Shown: positions 17,012 to 25,632 of the stretch, in pieces
How positions within the stretch are numbered: position 1 is the first letter of the stretch
Layout of the letters: every line of letters begins with the position of its first letter
DNA from: a virus
Reading direction: 5' to 3' (one strand)
IMG/VR virus record: IMGVR_UViG_3300005096_000013
Location: 1-51,070 of that record
Length of the DNA: 51,070 nt
The notes under the pieces: generated by a model
What the model saw: the letters and a program-made list of their open reading frames with translations, nothing else
What the model was told of the DNA's origin: nothing
Database searches by the model: none
Position numbers and translations under genes: made by a program

Positions 17012-17580
17012 CAAAAAAATGCAAATATAAACAATCAGATGGAAGCTGTTACCTACTAAGTAGTTTGCGGGGCAATCGTTCAATCCCCGACGACAAGTTT
17101 TGTCGGATAGTCTGTAGTCCCGAATACGATACTTGGCGTCTGCGTTGCATGAAGCAGCACTTCGATGTAACGGCAAATAGTATCTCAGAGCTAGAGAAAC
17201 AAATTGAGGAAGGAGTAGTTCAAACAACTGACGGGAAGAAACCAGCTAATCCAAAGTATAAGAGGGGCTGTGGTTCCTGTGGAAAAATAAAAAACATTGT
17301 CAAAGGATTTGGTAAACTTACATGGGAACGTGTATCTAACGGTCGTCCTGACGACGAGACAATACGGCGGGCAGAGATTTGTGCAAAATGCGAACACCGT
17401 ACATTTCTGCCGGTAACGAAATGGGCTATAGGTTCGATACAATCTGGTGACTTACCCGTCAACCATGAACCGGGACAATGGGATGCTTTGTGGTGCAGCA
17501 AATGTAAATGTTGCATCGAGGCTAAGATACGGGTACTCGAAGAAAAGTGCCCAGTAGGAAAGTGGAAGGGTGACGAATGA
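17008..17580 (+). CDS. Zinc-binding cysteine-motif phage protein
   Basis: A 190-residue protein overlapping its neighbours by four bases on both sides (ATGA). The N-terminal half has scattered Cys; the C-terminal half shows CGSCGK, then RAEICAKCEHRT, then WCSKCKCCIEAKIR and CPVGKW. The sequence R-x-x-x-C-x-x-C ... C-x-x-C-x-C-x-x-x-x-K ... C-P-x-x-K-W is one I know from many small phage proteins lying near tail or connector genes; it probably binds zinc. Function in the virion or in assembly is not known. Confidence 0.55.
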   Translation: MTKKCKYKQSDGSCYLLSSLRGNRSIPDDKFCRIVCSPEYDTWRLRCMKQHFDVTANSISELEKQIEEGVVQTTDGKKPANPKYKRGCGSCGKIKNIVKGFGKLTWERVSNGRPDDETIRRAEICAKCEHRTFLPVTKWAIGSIQSGDLPVNHEPGQWDALWCSKCKCCIEAKIRVLEEKCPVGKWKGDE

Positions 17581-19712
17581 GCCAGTACAAAGCGGACATA
17601 GAAATTCAATATGCTATCCCCGGTGTTTATATGGACACCAATTCGGCTCCGGATAATCTACCTGTAGGTGCTTGTTTCCGCATCTCTGGAGTTGATGGTA
17701 GGTTCTCCGGTAGTCTGCATAGGTTCCCCGGAATGAAATCCGTTCTGGACCTTGACCACGGTATAGATTACAATGGAAGTTTCTTGGGAGTTAGTTTTGG
17801 GGCTTATAGGGGTTTTGTACACAGAACAAATCCTTCCTCGCCTTTCTATTTTAATAATACTACTCCTGACTGGGGGACTGCCAACTACAGTACCAATTAT
17901 GCTTCTGTTACCTCTCACGGCGACTTCGCTTATCTCTTTGCAGAAGATACTACAGGGTCTTTATTCCCCAAGGTAGTTTATGATTCGTCAGGTTTACAAG
18001 TTGAGAGTCTTGGACCTGCTTTATTAACTGGAGACCCTGACGCACCTTCTACCGCCTCGGCTGGAGGACACAGTGCGACAGAAGGGTATCTCAACTTTAG
18101 AGGAACTTACCGTGTAGCAGTAAAATATTACCATAGTACTCGACAGGTCTATACCGGACTTAGTCAGATTTTTACCCTTACGGTGGACCCCTCAGCGGTA
18201 ACTGGAGGAGTTTATTCAGGGAATAGCTACAAGTGGATGCTGGATATTTCACAGGCAGGTCTGGATTCTGATTACGACAAAATAGAAATATACCGGACAA
18301 CAAATCTAAATGACCCTATGGACCCTTATAAGGCTGGAATCTTCTTTCTCGAATCTACAGTGACGAGAGGTACGACTGCGGATTATTGGGTAGGGAAGAT
18401 GCCGGACGCCGCTTTGGTCCTTCAAAAACATTACGACCCTTGGATGGACCCGGTTCAACTACCTCCTCTATCAGGCGTTTGTGCTTACTATCAAGGCTCA
18501 ATCTTTGCAGCCCAAAGTCGCTACACCAACAACGGTTTAGGAATTGTATGGACCAATCCGGGCAGGGTCCGCCCCGAAGAGTTTGGTTCCGAATATAGTT
18601 ATCTGGGTTCTCCCAAGGATGGAAGAATACACTCCCTCGTAGTAGTCGGAGACACCTTGTGGGGTTTCAGTGCTTCTATAGCTTACCGTATAATCAAAAA
18701 TGGGGGCAGCGTATCTGTAGAGAGGATGCTCGAAGGCCGAGGTCCTCTCCATCCCGGTGCTTTAGTGTCCGTGGACCGTAGTGTAATCATGGTTACAGGA
18801 GAAGGACTAGTCATATTCTCAGAAGGCGTGGCCAAACTCATCCCTTCCGCTTCTCGTATCCTCAAAGAGGATTGGAAAGATTCTCTAGAATACATAACTA
18901 TGAGTTATGATTCCCGAATGGGTTGTGTGTTTATCCAGAATGGTTACCTTTATGAAACCCTTTGCCTGTGGACTTCCACTATGCAAATATCTCTTTTGGA
19001 AGCAACACCCTTCACCCGGACAACTAGCCTACTTGATTATGGTCAAGATACAGATTCCATCAAAGCATATTTTGTAACTAAAGACGGCAGAATTGTAACT
19101 CCTGACCATGACTTTTCAGGCTATGGAACAATGCAGGGGGGTGTCCCCGACGATAACAACATTACGCCTTCTGACAGTTACAACGCTACTCTTTCATCAG
19201 CCTTAGGCTCTAACCATATAGTCTATGTAACATCAGGGGGTGATGCGGGTTCTTGGGGCGTAACTGATGGAGCTTCCTCGATAACTAACATAACTCTCAA
19301 CACCAATGATGTTTACTCTGTTGACCCCGTAATATTCAAAGTGAGATTGGGACCCGTCAGGACAGGAGACTATCCTATCTTCAGCCGTAAAGTCTTGAAG
19401 TCTATAGGCTTAAAGATGTCTCTACCTAACGACGGTTACTTTACTTCTTTGACTACTGCCCAACGGCAGGAGGTCCGGACAACCTTCACAGTAGGGGCAT
19501 ATAGAGATACAAGTGGAGCCCGGAGTGATTCAGCCCAACGCTTCAGTGATACCATCACGGCTTCGATGAATCCTTCCGATTGCGTAGTGCACGGCTCGTT
19601 GGACGGGACTCTTGTGGAGCCCTACATAGAACAAATATCAGGCGGTTTTAATTTTGAATTGACTGGCGTGAAGGTGGTTGGTACAATGACTGTCAGTGAA
19701 AATATTGCCTGA
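17577..19712 (+). CDS. Tail protein (phage stabilisation or nozzle-like)
   Basis: A 711-residue, mostly beta protein. Position after the adaptor genes, size, and a pattern of short repeated strands with aromatic-glycine turns (LPVGACFRISGVDGRFSGSLHRFPG at the start, then propeller-like FSASIAYRIIKNGG and VDRSVIMVTGEGLVIFSEG) fit podovirus tail stabilisation or nozzle proteins such as P22 gp10-like and T7 gp12-like groups, which plug the portal-adaptor channel. An exact repeat copy at 19515 encodes Gly-Ala-Arg-Ser. ATG 17577 overlaps the preceding TGA. Confidence 0.6.
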   Translation: MSQYKADIEIQYAIPGVYMDTNSAPDNLPVGACFRISGVDGRFSGSLHRFPGMKSVLDLDHGIDYNGSFLGVSFGAYRGFVHRTNPSSPFYFNNTTPDWGTANYSTNYASVTSHGDFAYLFAEDTTGSLFPKVVYDSSGLQVESLGPALLTGDPDAPSTASAGGHSATEGYLNFRGTYRVAVKYYHSTRQVYTGLSQIFTLTVDPSAVTGGVYSGNSYKWMLDISQAGLDSDYDKIEIYRTTNLNDPMDPYKAGIFFLESTVTRGTTADYWVGKMPDAALVLQKHYDPWMDPVQLPPLSGVCAYYQGSIFAAQSRYTNNGLGIVWTNPGRVRPEEFGSEYSYLGSPKDGRIHSLVVVGDTLWGFSASIAYRIIKNGGSVSVERMLEGRGPLHPGALVSVDRSVIMVTGEGLVIFSEGVAKLIPSASRILKEDWKDSLEYITMSYDSRMGCVFIQNGYLYETLCLWTSTMQISLLEATPFTRTTSLLDYGQDTDSIKAYFVTKDGRIVTPDHDFSGYGTMQGGVPDDNNITPSDSYNATLSSALGSNHIVYVTSGGDAGSWGVTDGASSITNITLNTNDVYSVDPVIFKVRLGPVRTGDYPIFSRKVLKSIGLKMSLPNDGYFTSLTTAQRQEVRTTFTVGAYRDTSGARSDSAQRFSDTITASMNPSDCVVHGSLDGTLVEPYIEQISGGFNFELTGVKVVGTMTVSENIA

Positions 19713-19754
19713 CCACCGACACCTTTTCAGCCCTAACCAAGAGAGAGGCTAGAC

Positions 19755-22700
19755 ATGGGTCGTCGAGGCAATACACTATTGGCTCCTGTGAGAGGCTACA
19801 AATCAAGAAGTAGTGGCGGGGGGCGTCCGGCCTATCAACCTCCTGATGTATCGGTCATACCTCCTGAGGTTCTGAAGCAGGTAGCCGAAAAAATCAAGCC
19901 TTATGAGCAAGCCTTAATGAACTACGGGGGGAATGCTCAGGGTTTGTGGCACCAAGTATTGCAAGACCTGTCGAGTACCTATGGAGCCCGGAGTGGTGAT
20001 ACTCCTCTGCGTGGTCCCCGAATTGTCAATCCTTTGGTCAAACCCCGGAAGCAACCGAAAATAGATTTACAAGGGATTGTGAGCAAGTACAAAGGTCAGG
20101 CTCAACAGGCTTTTCATGCGTGGTCCAAAAAGCATACCGCAAGGCGTATGGCGGATTTTGACAAAACTCACCCTGGGGCTACTCCGGAGGAATTGAAGGC
20201 TTATGGTCATAAGCTGGGTGAGGAGATGAATCAGCTTGCGGCCAAGAGTGGCCTTGAATCCATTTACAATCCACAAGACCAAGCGAAGGCTGGGAGACAG
20301 GCAGCGTATAGCCGGGCCCAGCGGGAGCAGGCTGCCAAGACCCTGAAAAGTTTAGGTAAGGATTTTGATGCTAAGTTCTGGGAGCAGGCAGATATTCCGG
20401 GAATGATAGAGAATGGAACCCTGTCAAGGGAGGAGTTAGTTAACAATCTCTCCGGGCTCCAATCCTTGGCTACGTTGGGACGTATAGACTCTACAGCCTT
20501 GCCTAAGAATCTGAACCCCAAAAGTTGGCAAGGCCCCTTAACGGCAGCCGAGAGGGACCGGAACAATAGTACTACTTTCAGTTATGATTCTGAAGGCAAG
20601 TTGATTCCGCCTCTGGATGTCCGGCATGCCTATAACGATTCTTCCCCGGAATTGATAGACGCTCAAAGTAAATATTACGAGCAGGCAGATATTGCCCGGA
20701 AGCAATGGCAGAATCAGTTAAGGCAGCAGAATCCGGGCATGGAAAATACAGACCCTCGACTCTACCCTAAAGGATTGAACCTCACGTTTACCAGGCCGAG
20801 CCTGAATGTTCCAGGCAGGGCGGCAGGTTACAACTTTATAGGGAGCTCGGAGTATCAACCCCCCGCGGCAGAACCGGAACAAAGACAAACACCCATAACG
20901 GCGCTTCCGTCTCCCCCTCAACCGTCGGCCCAACAAACAAATTACGTCCTTCCCCGGATACCTCAAGGGGTTGGGAGGTATAATTTCACTCCGGGCTCCA
21001 ACAATGGTGGGCTGCCAAATTTCGGCTCACGAGGATATGGTGTAGGAGCATCTCAGGGGCCTCCGAGTGGTTTAAGACCTGTAAGTACGGTAGTGCCTCC
21101 TCGTCGAAGCCAGAGGGCTTTACGGGCATCTTACCAAAAACCCGTGAAAATGCTTGCAAAAGGTGGTAAAATAGATAAAGGTCAGGCTGCAATTGTGGGA
21201 GAAGGGGGTTCTCCGGAGATTGTGAGCTACAAAAAGAATGGAGAGGTACAAGTGACTCCTACAAATATGGATTTGAATAATGTCTTTGGGAATCTTGTTA
21301 CTCAGGAAACTCAGATGATTCCGGGAGCCGGGCTCAAGACTGGAACATCTTCAAGATTTGGGGGTCCGGTACATTGGAATAACAATATACCTATGGTACC
21401 TCATACTGTGGAGAAGGGTCCCACCTTGAAACAGTTGGGCCAGTTGACTTGGCAAGATATAGAGAATCAGCAGAAGGCGTTAGATGAGTTGAAACAGAAT
21501 CAGGCGAATGCTCTAGGTATAGACGTGGCCGGACTAGGCAGCATCGGAATGGCACGGAACCGGATGGCTACGAGGTTCGGAGATTTCCCTGAGACCGTGG
21601 CAGGTGACAGAGACTCGTCTTTGGGAGCCTTAGCTAGTGGGATTGCGGAGGCAAGGGGCTTACCGAGCAGGGTGGCTCAGTCAGGCAAAAATGCAATCAG
21701 GGATTTCCAAGGGGCCTCATTCAGGACCGGGAACAATATAAGGAGATTAACTTCTGATACAGAAGCTGCGGGTAGGGCGGCAATAGGAGACATAACTCAA
21801 CGGGCTGATAAAGCGATGGAGGATGCCCGGAGCCGTATGCAGGTAGGTGTTCAAACTCTGAGGGATTTGAGGGAATCTGACTTGAACAGCTATATGGACG
21901 CGACTGTTGCAACGGTCAAAAATGCCCGGATAGCTCTAGACGCTGAATATAGACAGGCTAAGGAGCAATTGATAGCGGCGAAGGGCGGACAAGTCAGCTC
22001 GGCAGAGTTGGCTCAGTTGGATTTAGACTACAACTCCAAGTTGTCTCAATTAGGTGGGCAGATTATGACCCACGTGAACGACCAGATGGCAGCCCTTAGA
22101 AGCTCCTACACCCAAATGGAATCGGTGGCTCAACAGAATTTTGCCTCGTTGGTATCCTCAGTAGATAATGCACAGAATTCGGTAGTGGCTTCACTGGCTG
22201 GGCAAAACCTCGCTGTAAGAGGTCAATTGACTTCGGCGGAAGTAGCGGCCCAAGTGTCCCGTCTAAATATGTTCGGGCAGTTGGAGGGGCAAGTAGCTCA
22301 GAATGTCAGTTATGCTGAAGCGAAACGGGCCGAGCTTGTTGCTGCATCTTCACAAGCTATGACCCAAGTGTATAATAATAGTACAAGGTGGAAGTGGGCA
22401 CAGGAGGAGTTGGAGAATAATAGTGATTTGACTTTGACTCAGTTGGAACTGGCGGGCTACAGAGAAGTGGCTGACGCTATTAGAAATAAAAACGTCAACT
22501 ACGTACCTTTGAGTCCCTATTATGCCCAACTGATGAATATCTACAGTGAACAAAAAATAAGAGATAGGCTGGACCAGCAGTATAATCAGGCGGGAATGGG
22601 AACAGTAATAAGGGCACCTCAGAATCCCTTTGAGCAATCCACTCCGGGCTTCCGTCATCCGCCCAGAGTCCCTCATCAAGCTGCACCGGCTACTGTAGTT

Positions 22701-22823
22701 CCTCAATATGCTCCTAGGGTTCATTACCGGACGGCACTCCCTGCTCTGAGTCCTAATTCTACAGGGCACTCTTTAGATAGTTCCAGCTTCCTTAATGAAG
22801 CACTCATGAAAGGTAGGAAATAA
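19755..22823 (+). CDS. Large coiled-coil ejection or tape-measure-like protein
   Basis: A 1022-residue protein, N-terminally Pro/Gly/Gln-rich and disordered, C-terminally long helical (QLIAAKGGQVSSAELAQLDL, SSYTQMESVAQQNF). A segment GGKIDKGQAAIVGEGGSPEI near residues 470-490 matches the G-x-x-G-Q-x-x-I-V-G-E-x-G-x-E-I motif I know from tail tape-measure proteins. In a short-tailed phage this protein is more likely ejected with the DNA. It carries four repeat copies (19983, 20447, 20986 and a poor one at 22640), mostly in the disordered half. ATG 19755 follows GAGAGGC. Confidence 0.6.
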   Translation: MGRRGNTLLAPVRGYKSRSSGGGRPAYQPPDVSVIPPEVLKQVAEKIKPYEQALMNYGGNAQGLWHQVLQDLSSTYGARSGDTPLRGPRIVNPLVKPRKQPKIDLQGIVSKYKGQAQQAFHAWSKKHTARRMADFDKTHPGATPEELKAYGHKLGEEMNQLAAKSGLESIYNPQDQAKAGRQAAYSRAQREQAAKTLKSLGKDFDAKFWEQADIPGMIENGTLSREELVNNLSGLQSLATLGRIDSTALPKNLNPKSWQGPLTAAERDRNNSTTFSYDSEGKLIPPLDVRHAYNDSSPELIDAQSKYYEQADIARKQWQNQLRQQNPGMENTDPRLYPKGLNLTFTRPSLNVPGRAAGYNFIGSSEYQPPAAEPEQRQTPITALPSPPQPSAQQTNYVLPRIPQGVGRYNFTPGSNNGGLPNFGSRGYGVGASQGPPSGLRPVSTVVPPRRSQRALRASYQKPVKMLAKGGKIDKGQAAIVGEGGSPEIVSYKKNGEVQVTPTNMDLNNVFGNLVTQETQMIPGAGLKTGTSSRFGGPVHWNNNIPMVPHTVEKGPTLKQLGQLTWQDIENQQKALDELKQNQANALGIDVAGLGSIGMARNRMATRFGDFPETVAGDRDSSLGALASGIAEARGLPSRVAQSGKNAIRDFQGASFRTGNNIRRLTSDTEAAGRAAIGDITQRADKAMEDARSRMQVGVQTLRDLRESDLNSYMDATVATVKNARIALDAEYRQAKEQLIAAKGGQVSSAELAQLDLDYNSKLSQLGGQIMTHVNDQMAALRSSYTQMESVAQQNFASLVSSVDNAQNSVVASLAGQNLAVRGQLTSAEVAAQVSRLNMFGQLEGQVAQNVSYAEAKRAELVAASSQAMTQVYNNSTRWKWAQEELENNSDLTLTQLELAGYREVADAIRNKNVNYVPLSPYYAQLMNIYSEQKIRDRLDQQYNQAGMGTVIRAPQNPFEQSTPGFRHPPRVPHQAAPATVVPQYAPRVHYRTALPALSPNSTGHSLDSSSFLNEALMKGRK

Positions 22824-22827
22824 AATC

Positions 22828-24117
22828 ATGGCAGTAGATAACTTAGCCGGTCCTGTGGGGCCTCCCCTTCCCCAAGTTAATCCTTTGTCAGGTGCGGGAG
22901 CTTTGTCGGGCATGGCGTCTCAGCAAATAGGCCAGAATGTAGCTCAGGGTACTCTCAATAATCAGAGAGAGGCAATGGAACTTCAGGCGGCTCATGATAA
23001 GTATATCGCCGACCAGCAGGACTCCCTTGCCCGTTTTGGGATGGGCCTTACAGATACCCTGAATAACCGTATCCTAGATATAGGAGACGACCACTGGTGG
23101 GCCAATATGGACGAGCAGCAAAGGCTTAATGACTATGCAATGTGGGCTAACACTGCACAGTTGGGAATGCAAATCTATGACCATACTACACAGACTGCCA
23201 ATGCTTTCATGGCGATGAACGAAGCGGCGAAATCCAGTGCAGAAGGCATGAAAACTCTACAGAATTTACTGAATGGAGACCGACAAACAGCATCGGCTTG
23301 GCAGCAACATAGAGATAGTGTGGATGCTTCCTTGAAACAAATGAGAGATAATTTGGAAGGTAGCCTTACTGTGGGAGGTCTCGTCCAGACAGCTGGTAGC
23401 TATTTGAACGGGACGATAGGCTGGGACACTTTAATGAAGGACCCACGAAGTGTACCTACAAATGAATTTCTACAGGAGGGAAAGCGAAGCCCCGAACAAC
23501 TAGCTATGATATATAAGCAGTTGGACACCATAGACCAAGTGGTGAAACAAAGAGTGGACCAGTTGTACCCGACTTCTCAAGATAAGGAAAAGCTAAGTAG
23601 GTCTTTCAAACAGATGGTGGAGTACGAAAAGGGAGGGGGGCAGTATGCTCTCCTTTATGATAGAGAAGGGGCAGAATCTTATTCTTCTCCTGACTCTGTG
23701 ATACCTTCTGACCTCTATAAAGCTCTCAAATTACAAAGGCAAGCAGAGAAATGGAAAACAGCCATAAACATGAAGGCGTTATCTAAGGATGAGAATGTGA
23801 AGAAACCTTTTTCCCTGGCAATGGCTATTGTAAATGGGAACCATCCCAACGATTTAATAAGTCAGCGGGTAAAAATTTCCACCAAGCCGGACGGGACGTT
23901 GGACCCGGACCAGTACCAGGCGGTGTTAAAAACACAGGCGAAGGACTATTATCCCGGTGGTCCTTCCGGAAAATATTTGGGATTATCAATGGACGAACTC
24001 GGCCCGGCCTATAAAAAGTATCTGGATTTGAGCTTTGGCGGTGAAGGCATGGGGATGTCCTTGCCCCAATTTATTGATAGTTTCTATGCTGACATGAGAG
24101 AGAATTTTCAAAGATAA
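22828..24117 (+). CDS. Internal virion (ejection-type) protein
   Basis: A 429-residue helical protein starting four bases after the preceding gene. It is rich in Gln, Ala and Met with amphipathic helices (LNNQREAMELQAAHDKYIAD, TQTANAFMAMNEAAKSSAEG) and lacks recognisable catalytic motifs. Size and place between two very large late proteins fit the second of the usual three ejection proteins (compare T7 gp14-16, P22 gp7/16/20), which form a channel across the envelope. The family assignment is inferred from context. Confidence 0.5.
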   Translation: MAVDNLAGPVGPPLPQVNPLSGAGALSGMASQQIGQNVAQGTLNNQREAMELQAAHDKYIADQQDSLARFGMGLTDTLNNRILDIGDDHWWANMDEQQRLNDYAMWANTAQLGMQIYDHTTQTANAFMAMNEAAKSSAEGMKTLQNLLNGDRQTASAWQQHRDSVDASLKQMRDNLEGSLTVGGLVQTAGSYLNGTIGWDTLMKDPRSVPTNEFLQEGKRSPEQLAMIYKQLDTIDQVVKQRVDQLYPTSQDKEKLSRSFKQMVEYEKGGGQYALLYDREGAESYSSPDSVIPSDLYKALKLQRQAEKWKTAINMKALSKDENVKKPFSLAMAIVNGNHPNDLISQRVKISTKPDGTLDPDQYQAVLKTQAKDYYPGGPSGKYLGLSMDELGPAYKKYLDLSFGGEGMGMSLPQFIDSFYADMRENFQR

Positions 24118-24129
24118 GGAGGCCGAATT

Positions 24130-24567
24130 ATGACTTGGTTATGGATGGCATTACTTACTATAGGGGGTTTGGGTTTAGATTATTGGGCGAAGGCAAAAGG
24201 TTCAAGGGAACAAGCTGACGCCTTGGAAGCCTTGCTAAAAGGTAAGCAAGGGGTAGCAGATGCCCACACCAAGGCTCAGAAGATGATGCTGGACTGGTAC
24301 ACCCAACACATTCCTGAATTTCAGAAGCACTACGAGGAAGCCGTAGCGGACCAGAGAGCCTTTCAGCAGAGCATGATGGAAAGGCAGATTCAGGCAGAGA
24401 AACAACAAACTGTACTACAGGGTTTAGTTGGCCAGATAAATAAGGAGCCCGGAGTGGGGCAGGTGGTTACTAACTTACCTCAAGCATCACCCCCTGTTTT
24501 CCAGCCTATCCATACGGGTACGGTGCCTCTCGACCCCATGCTTCCCATTACTTCGCTGGCACAGTAA
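24130..24567 (+). CDS. Small membrane-anchored ejection-region protein
   Basis: A 145-residue protein with an N-terminal hydrophobic helix (MTWLWMALLTIGGLGLDYWA) followed by a long charged helix (EALLKGKQGVADAHTKAQKM, RQIQAEKQQTVLQG) and a proline-rich tail. ATG 24130 has AAGGAGGCC upstream. The architecture fits a small ejection protein that could insert in the host envelope, or a virion-associated holin-like factor. A one-mismatch repeat copy (24444) encodes Glu-Pro-Gly-Val. Confidence 0.5.
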   Translation: MTWLWMALLTIGGLGLDYWAKAKGSREQADALEALLKGKQGVADAHTKAQKMMLDWYTQHIPEFQKHYEEAVADQRAFQQSMMERQIQAEKQQTVLQGLVGQINKEPGVGQVVTNLPQASPPVFQPIHTGTVPLDPMLPITSLAQ

Positions 24568-24578
24568 AGGGCTTGGAA

Positions 24579-24592
24579 TCACTCCGGGCTCC
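24579..24592 (+). repeat. 14-bp repeat copy between ejection genes
   Basis: An exact TCACTCCGGGCTCC fills the short gap before the next gene; it ends two bases before the AAGGAG ribosome binding site of that gene. Confidence 0.85.
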
Positions 24593-24608
24593 ATAAGGAG
24601 TTTTTAAA

Positions 24609-25628
24609 ATGATAAATACGACTGGATTCAAACCTCCCTTCGTACCCTGGGGTAAGAAGCTGCGTACTGCCGTGGAAGTGGGGGTAGGCAGGGCGGGACC
24701 TTCTTTGAAGCTGACCCCTGAAGGTTATAAGGATTTGGGGCTTTTGTTGAAAGACGCCAATATAGGTAAGTTGTCTCCTCAAGCTGTGGTTAGTAGATTT
24801 AACAGCCTCGTGAAGAAGTACAAGCTGCCTGTCTCTAAGGAGCTTCTGGAAACTCAAGGGGACGTGATACAGAAGGCTCTCAAGGCTATCCGTCCTCAAG
24901 ATGTAAAGCTATTGATGGCAGGGCCGGAACCTTCTCCCTTAGCTTTAAGAGGTACTTCTTCCTTAGCTCCGAAAGGTTCTCCGTCTTGGACTTCAAAAGG
25001 TAAAGTTGTAAATATCCCTAACTTGGAGACTCAAGGAGGTCCCTTAGCGGAGAGATTAGGAGGGTCTCTAGTAAAGCGTTCTGAGAGTATATTTTCAGGT
25101 GTTAAAGGGAAAGTTGCCAAGGCGGTGAAGGCTGGAGGAGAAGCGGCGGGGGCATCCGAGGAAGCCCGTGGATTCTGGAAGATGTTGAAGGATTTCTCTA
25201 AAGGGGAGAAGGCTAAGTTTGCCTTAGGTGCTTTGTCGATGGCGATGGTTTATTTTGAGTTGCATAAGGCTATCAACTTGGCGGCACCTCCTGAGGGGGA
25301 AAAGAGATTGAGGGAGTTAGCGGGAAGTATGGCTATGCTACAATCAGGGATGCCTATAAACTTTGCTACGCAGGGTGTAAATCCCGGTACGGTGAACCAA
25401 GTAGCTCAGGGAGAATTCATGGGTAATCTGAATAAGGTTTTGGGGCAGCAACTTGCTGGGCAAATGGCGGCTATGTATAATACGCAATCTCCGGGGAGTA
25501 TAGCTCCTGTCCCAGTCAGTCCTCCTCCCAGTAACTTGGCACCCTCTGAGCAGATGATTGGAGGTGGAGGGGCTATAAGCCCTGATGCAGAACAGCAGGC
25601 TCTACTCGCTCTTTTACAGAAAGGGTAA
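24609..25628 (+). CDS. Late virion protein, probably ejection-associated
   Basis: A 339-residue protein with ATG 24609 eight bases after AAGGAG. The N-terminal part is helical and basic, a hydrophobic stretch lies near residues 195-215 (KFALGALSMAMVYFELHKAI), and the C-terminal part is Gln/Met/Pro-rich (LGQQLAGQMAAMYNTQSPG). It lies between two ejection-type genes and ends four bases before the largest. I do not recognise a family; membership of the ejection group is inferred from neighbours and the membrane-like segment. Confidence 0.5.
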   Translation: MINTTGFKPPFVPWGKKLRTAVEVGVGRAGPSLKLTPEGYKDLGLLLKDANIGKLSPQAVVSRFNSLVKKYKLPVSKELLETQGDVIQKALKAIRPQDVKLLMAGPEPSPLALRGTSSLAPKGSPSWTSKGKVVNIPNLETQGGPLAERLGGSLVKRSESIFSGVKGKVAKAVKAGGEAAGASEEARGFWKMLKDFSKGEKAKFALGALSMAMVYFELHKAINLAAPPEGEKRLRELAGSMAMLQSGMPINFATQGVNPGTVNQVAQGEFMGNLNKVLGQQLAGQMAAMYNTQSPGSIAPVPVSPPPSNLAPSEQMIGGGGAISPDAEQQALLALLQKG

Positions 25629-25632
25629 GTAG

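Noticed and set aside
20447-20460. TCTCTCCGGGCTCC and CCTCTCCGGGCTCC (28635) as full repeat copies
   Set aside because: They differ in the first positions and encode LSGL in a frame that could arise by chance; they are listed only as weak members.
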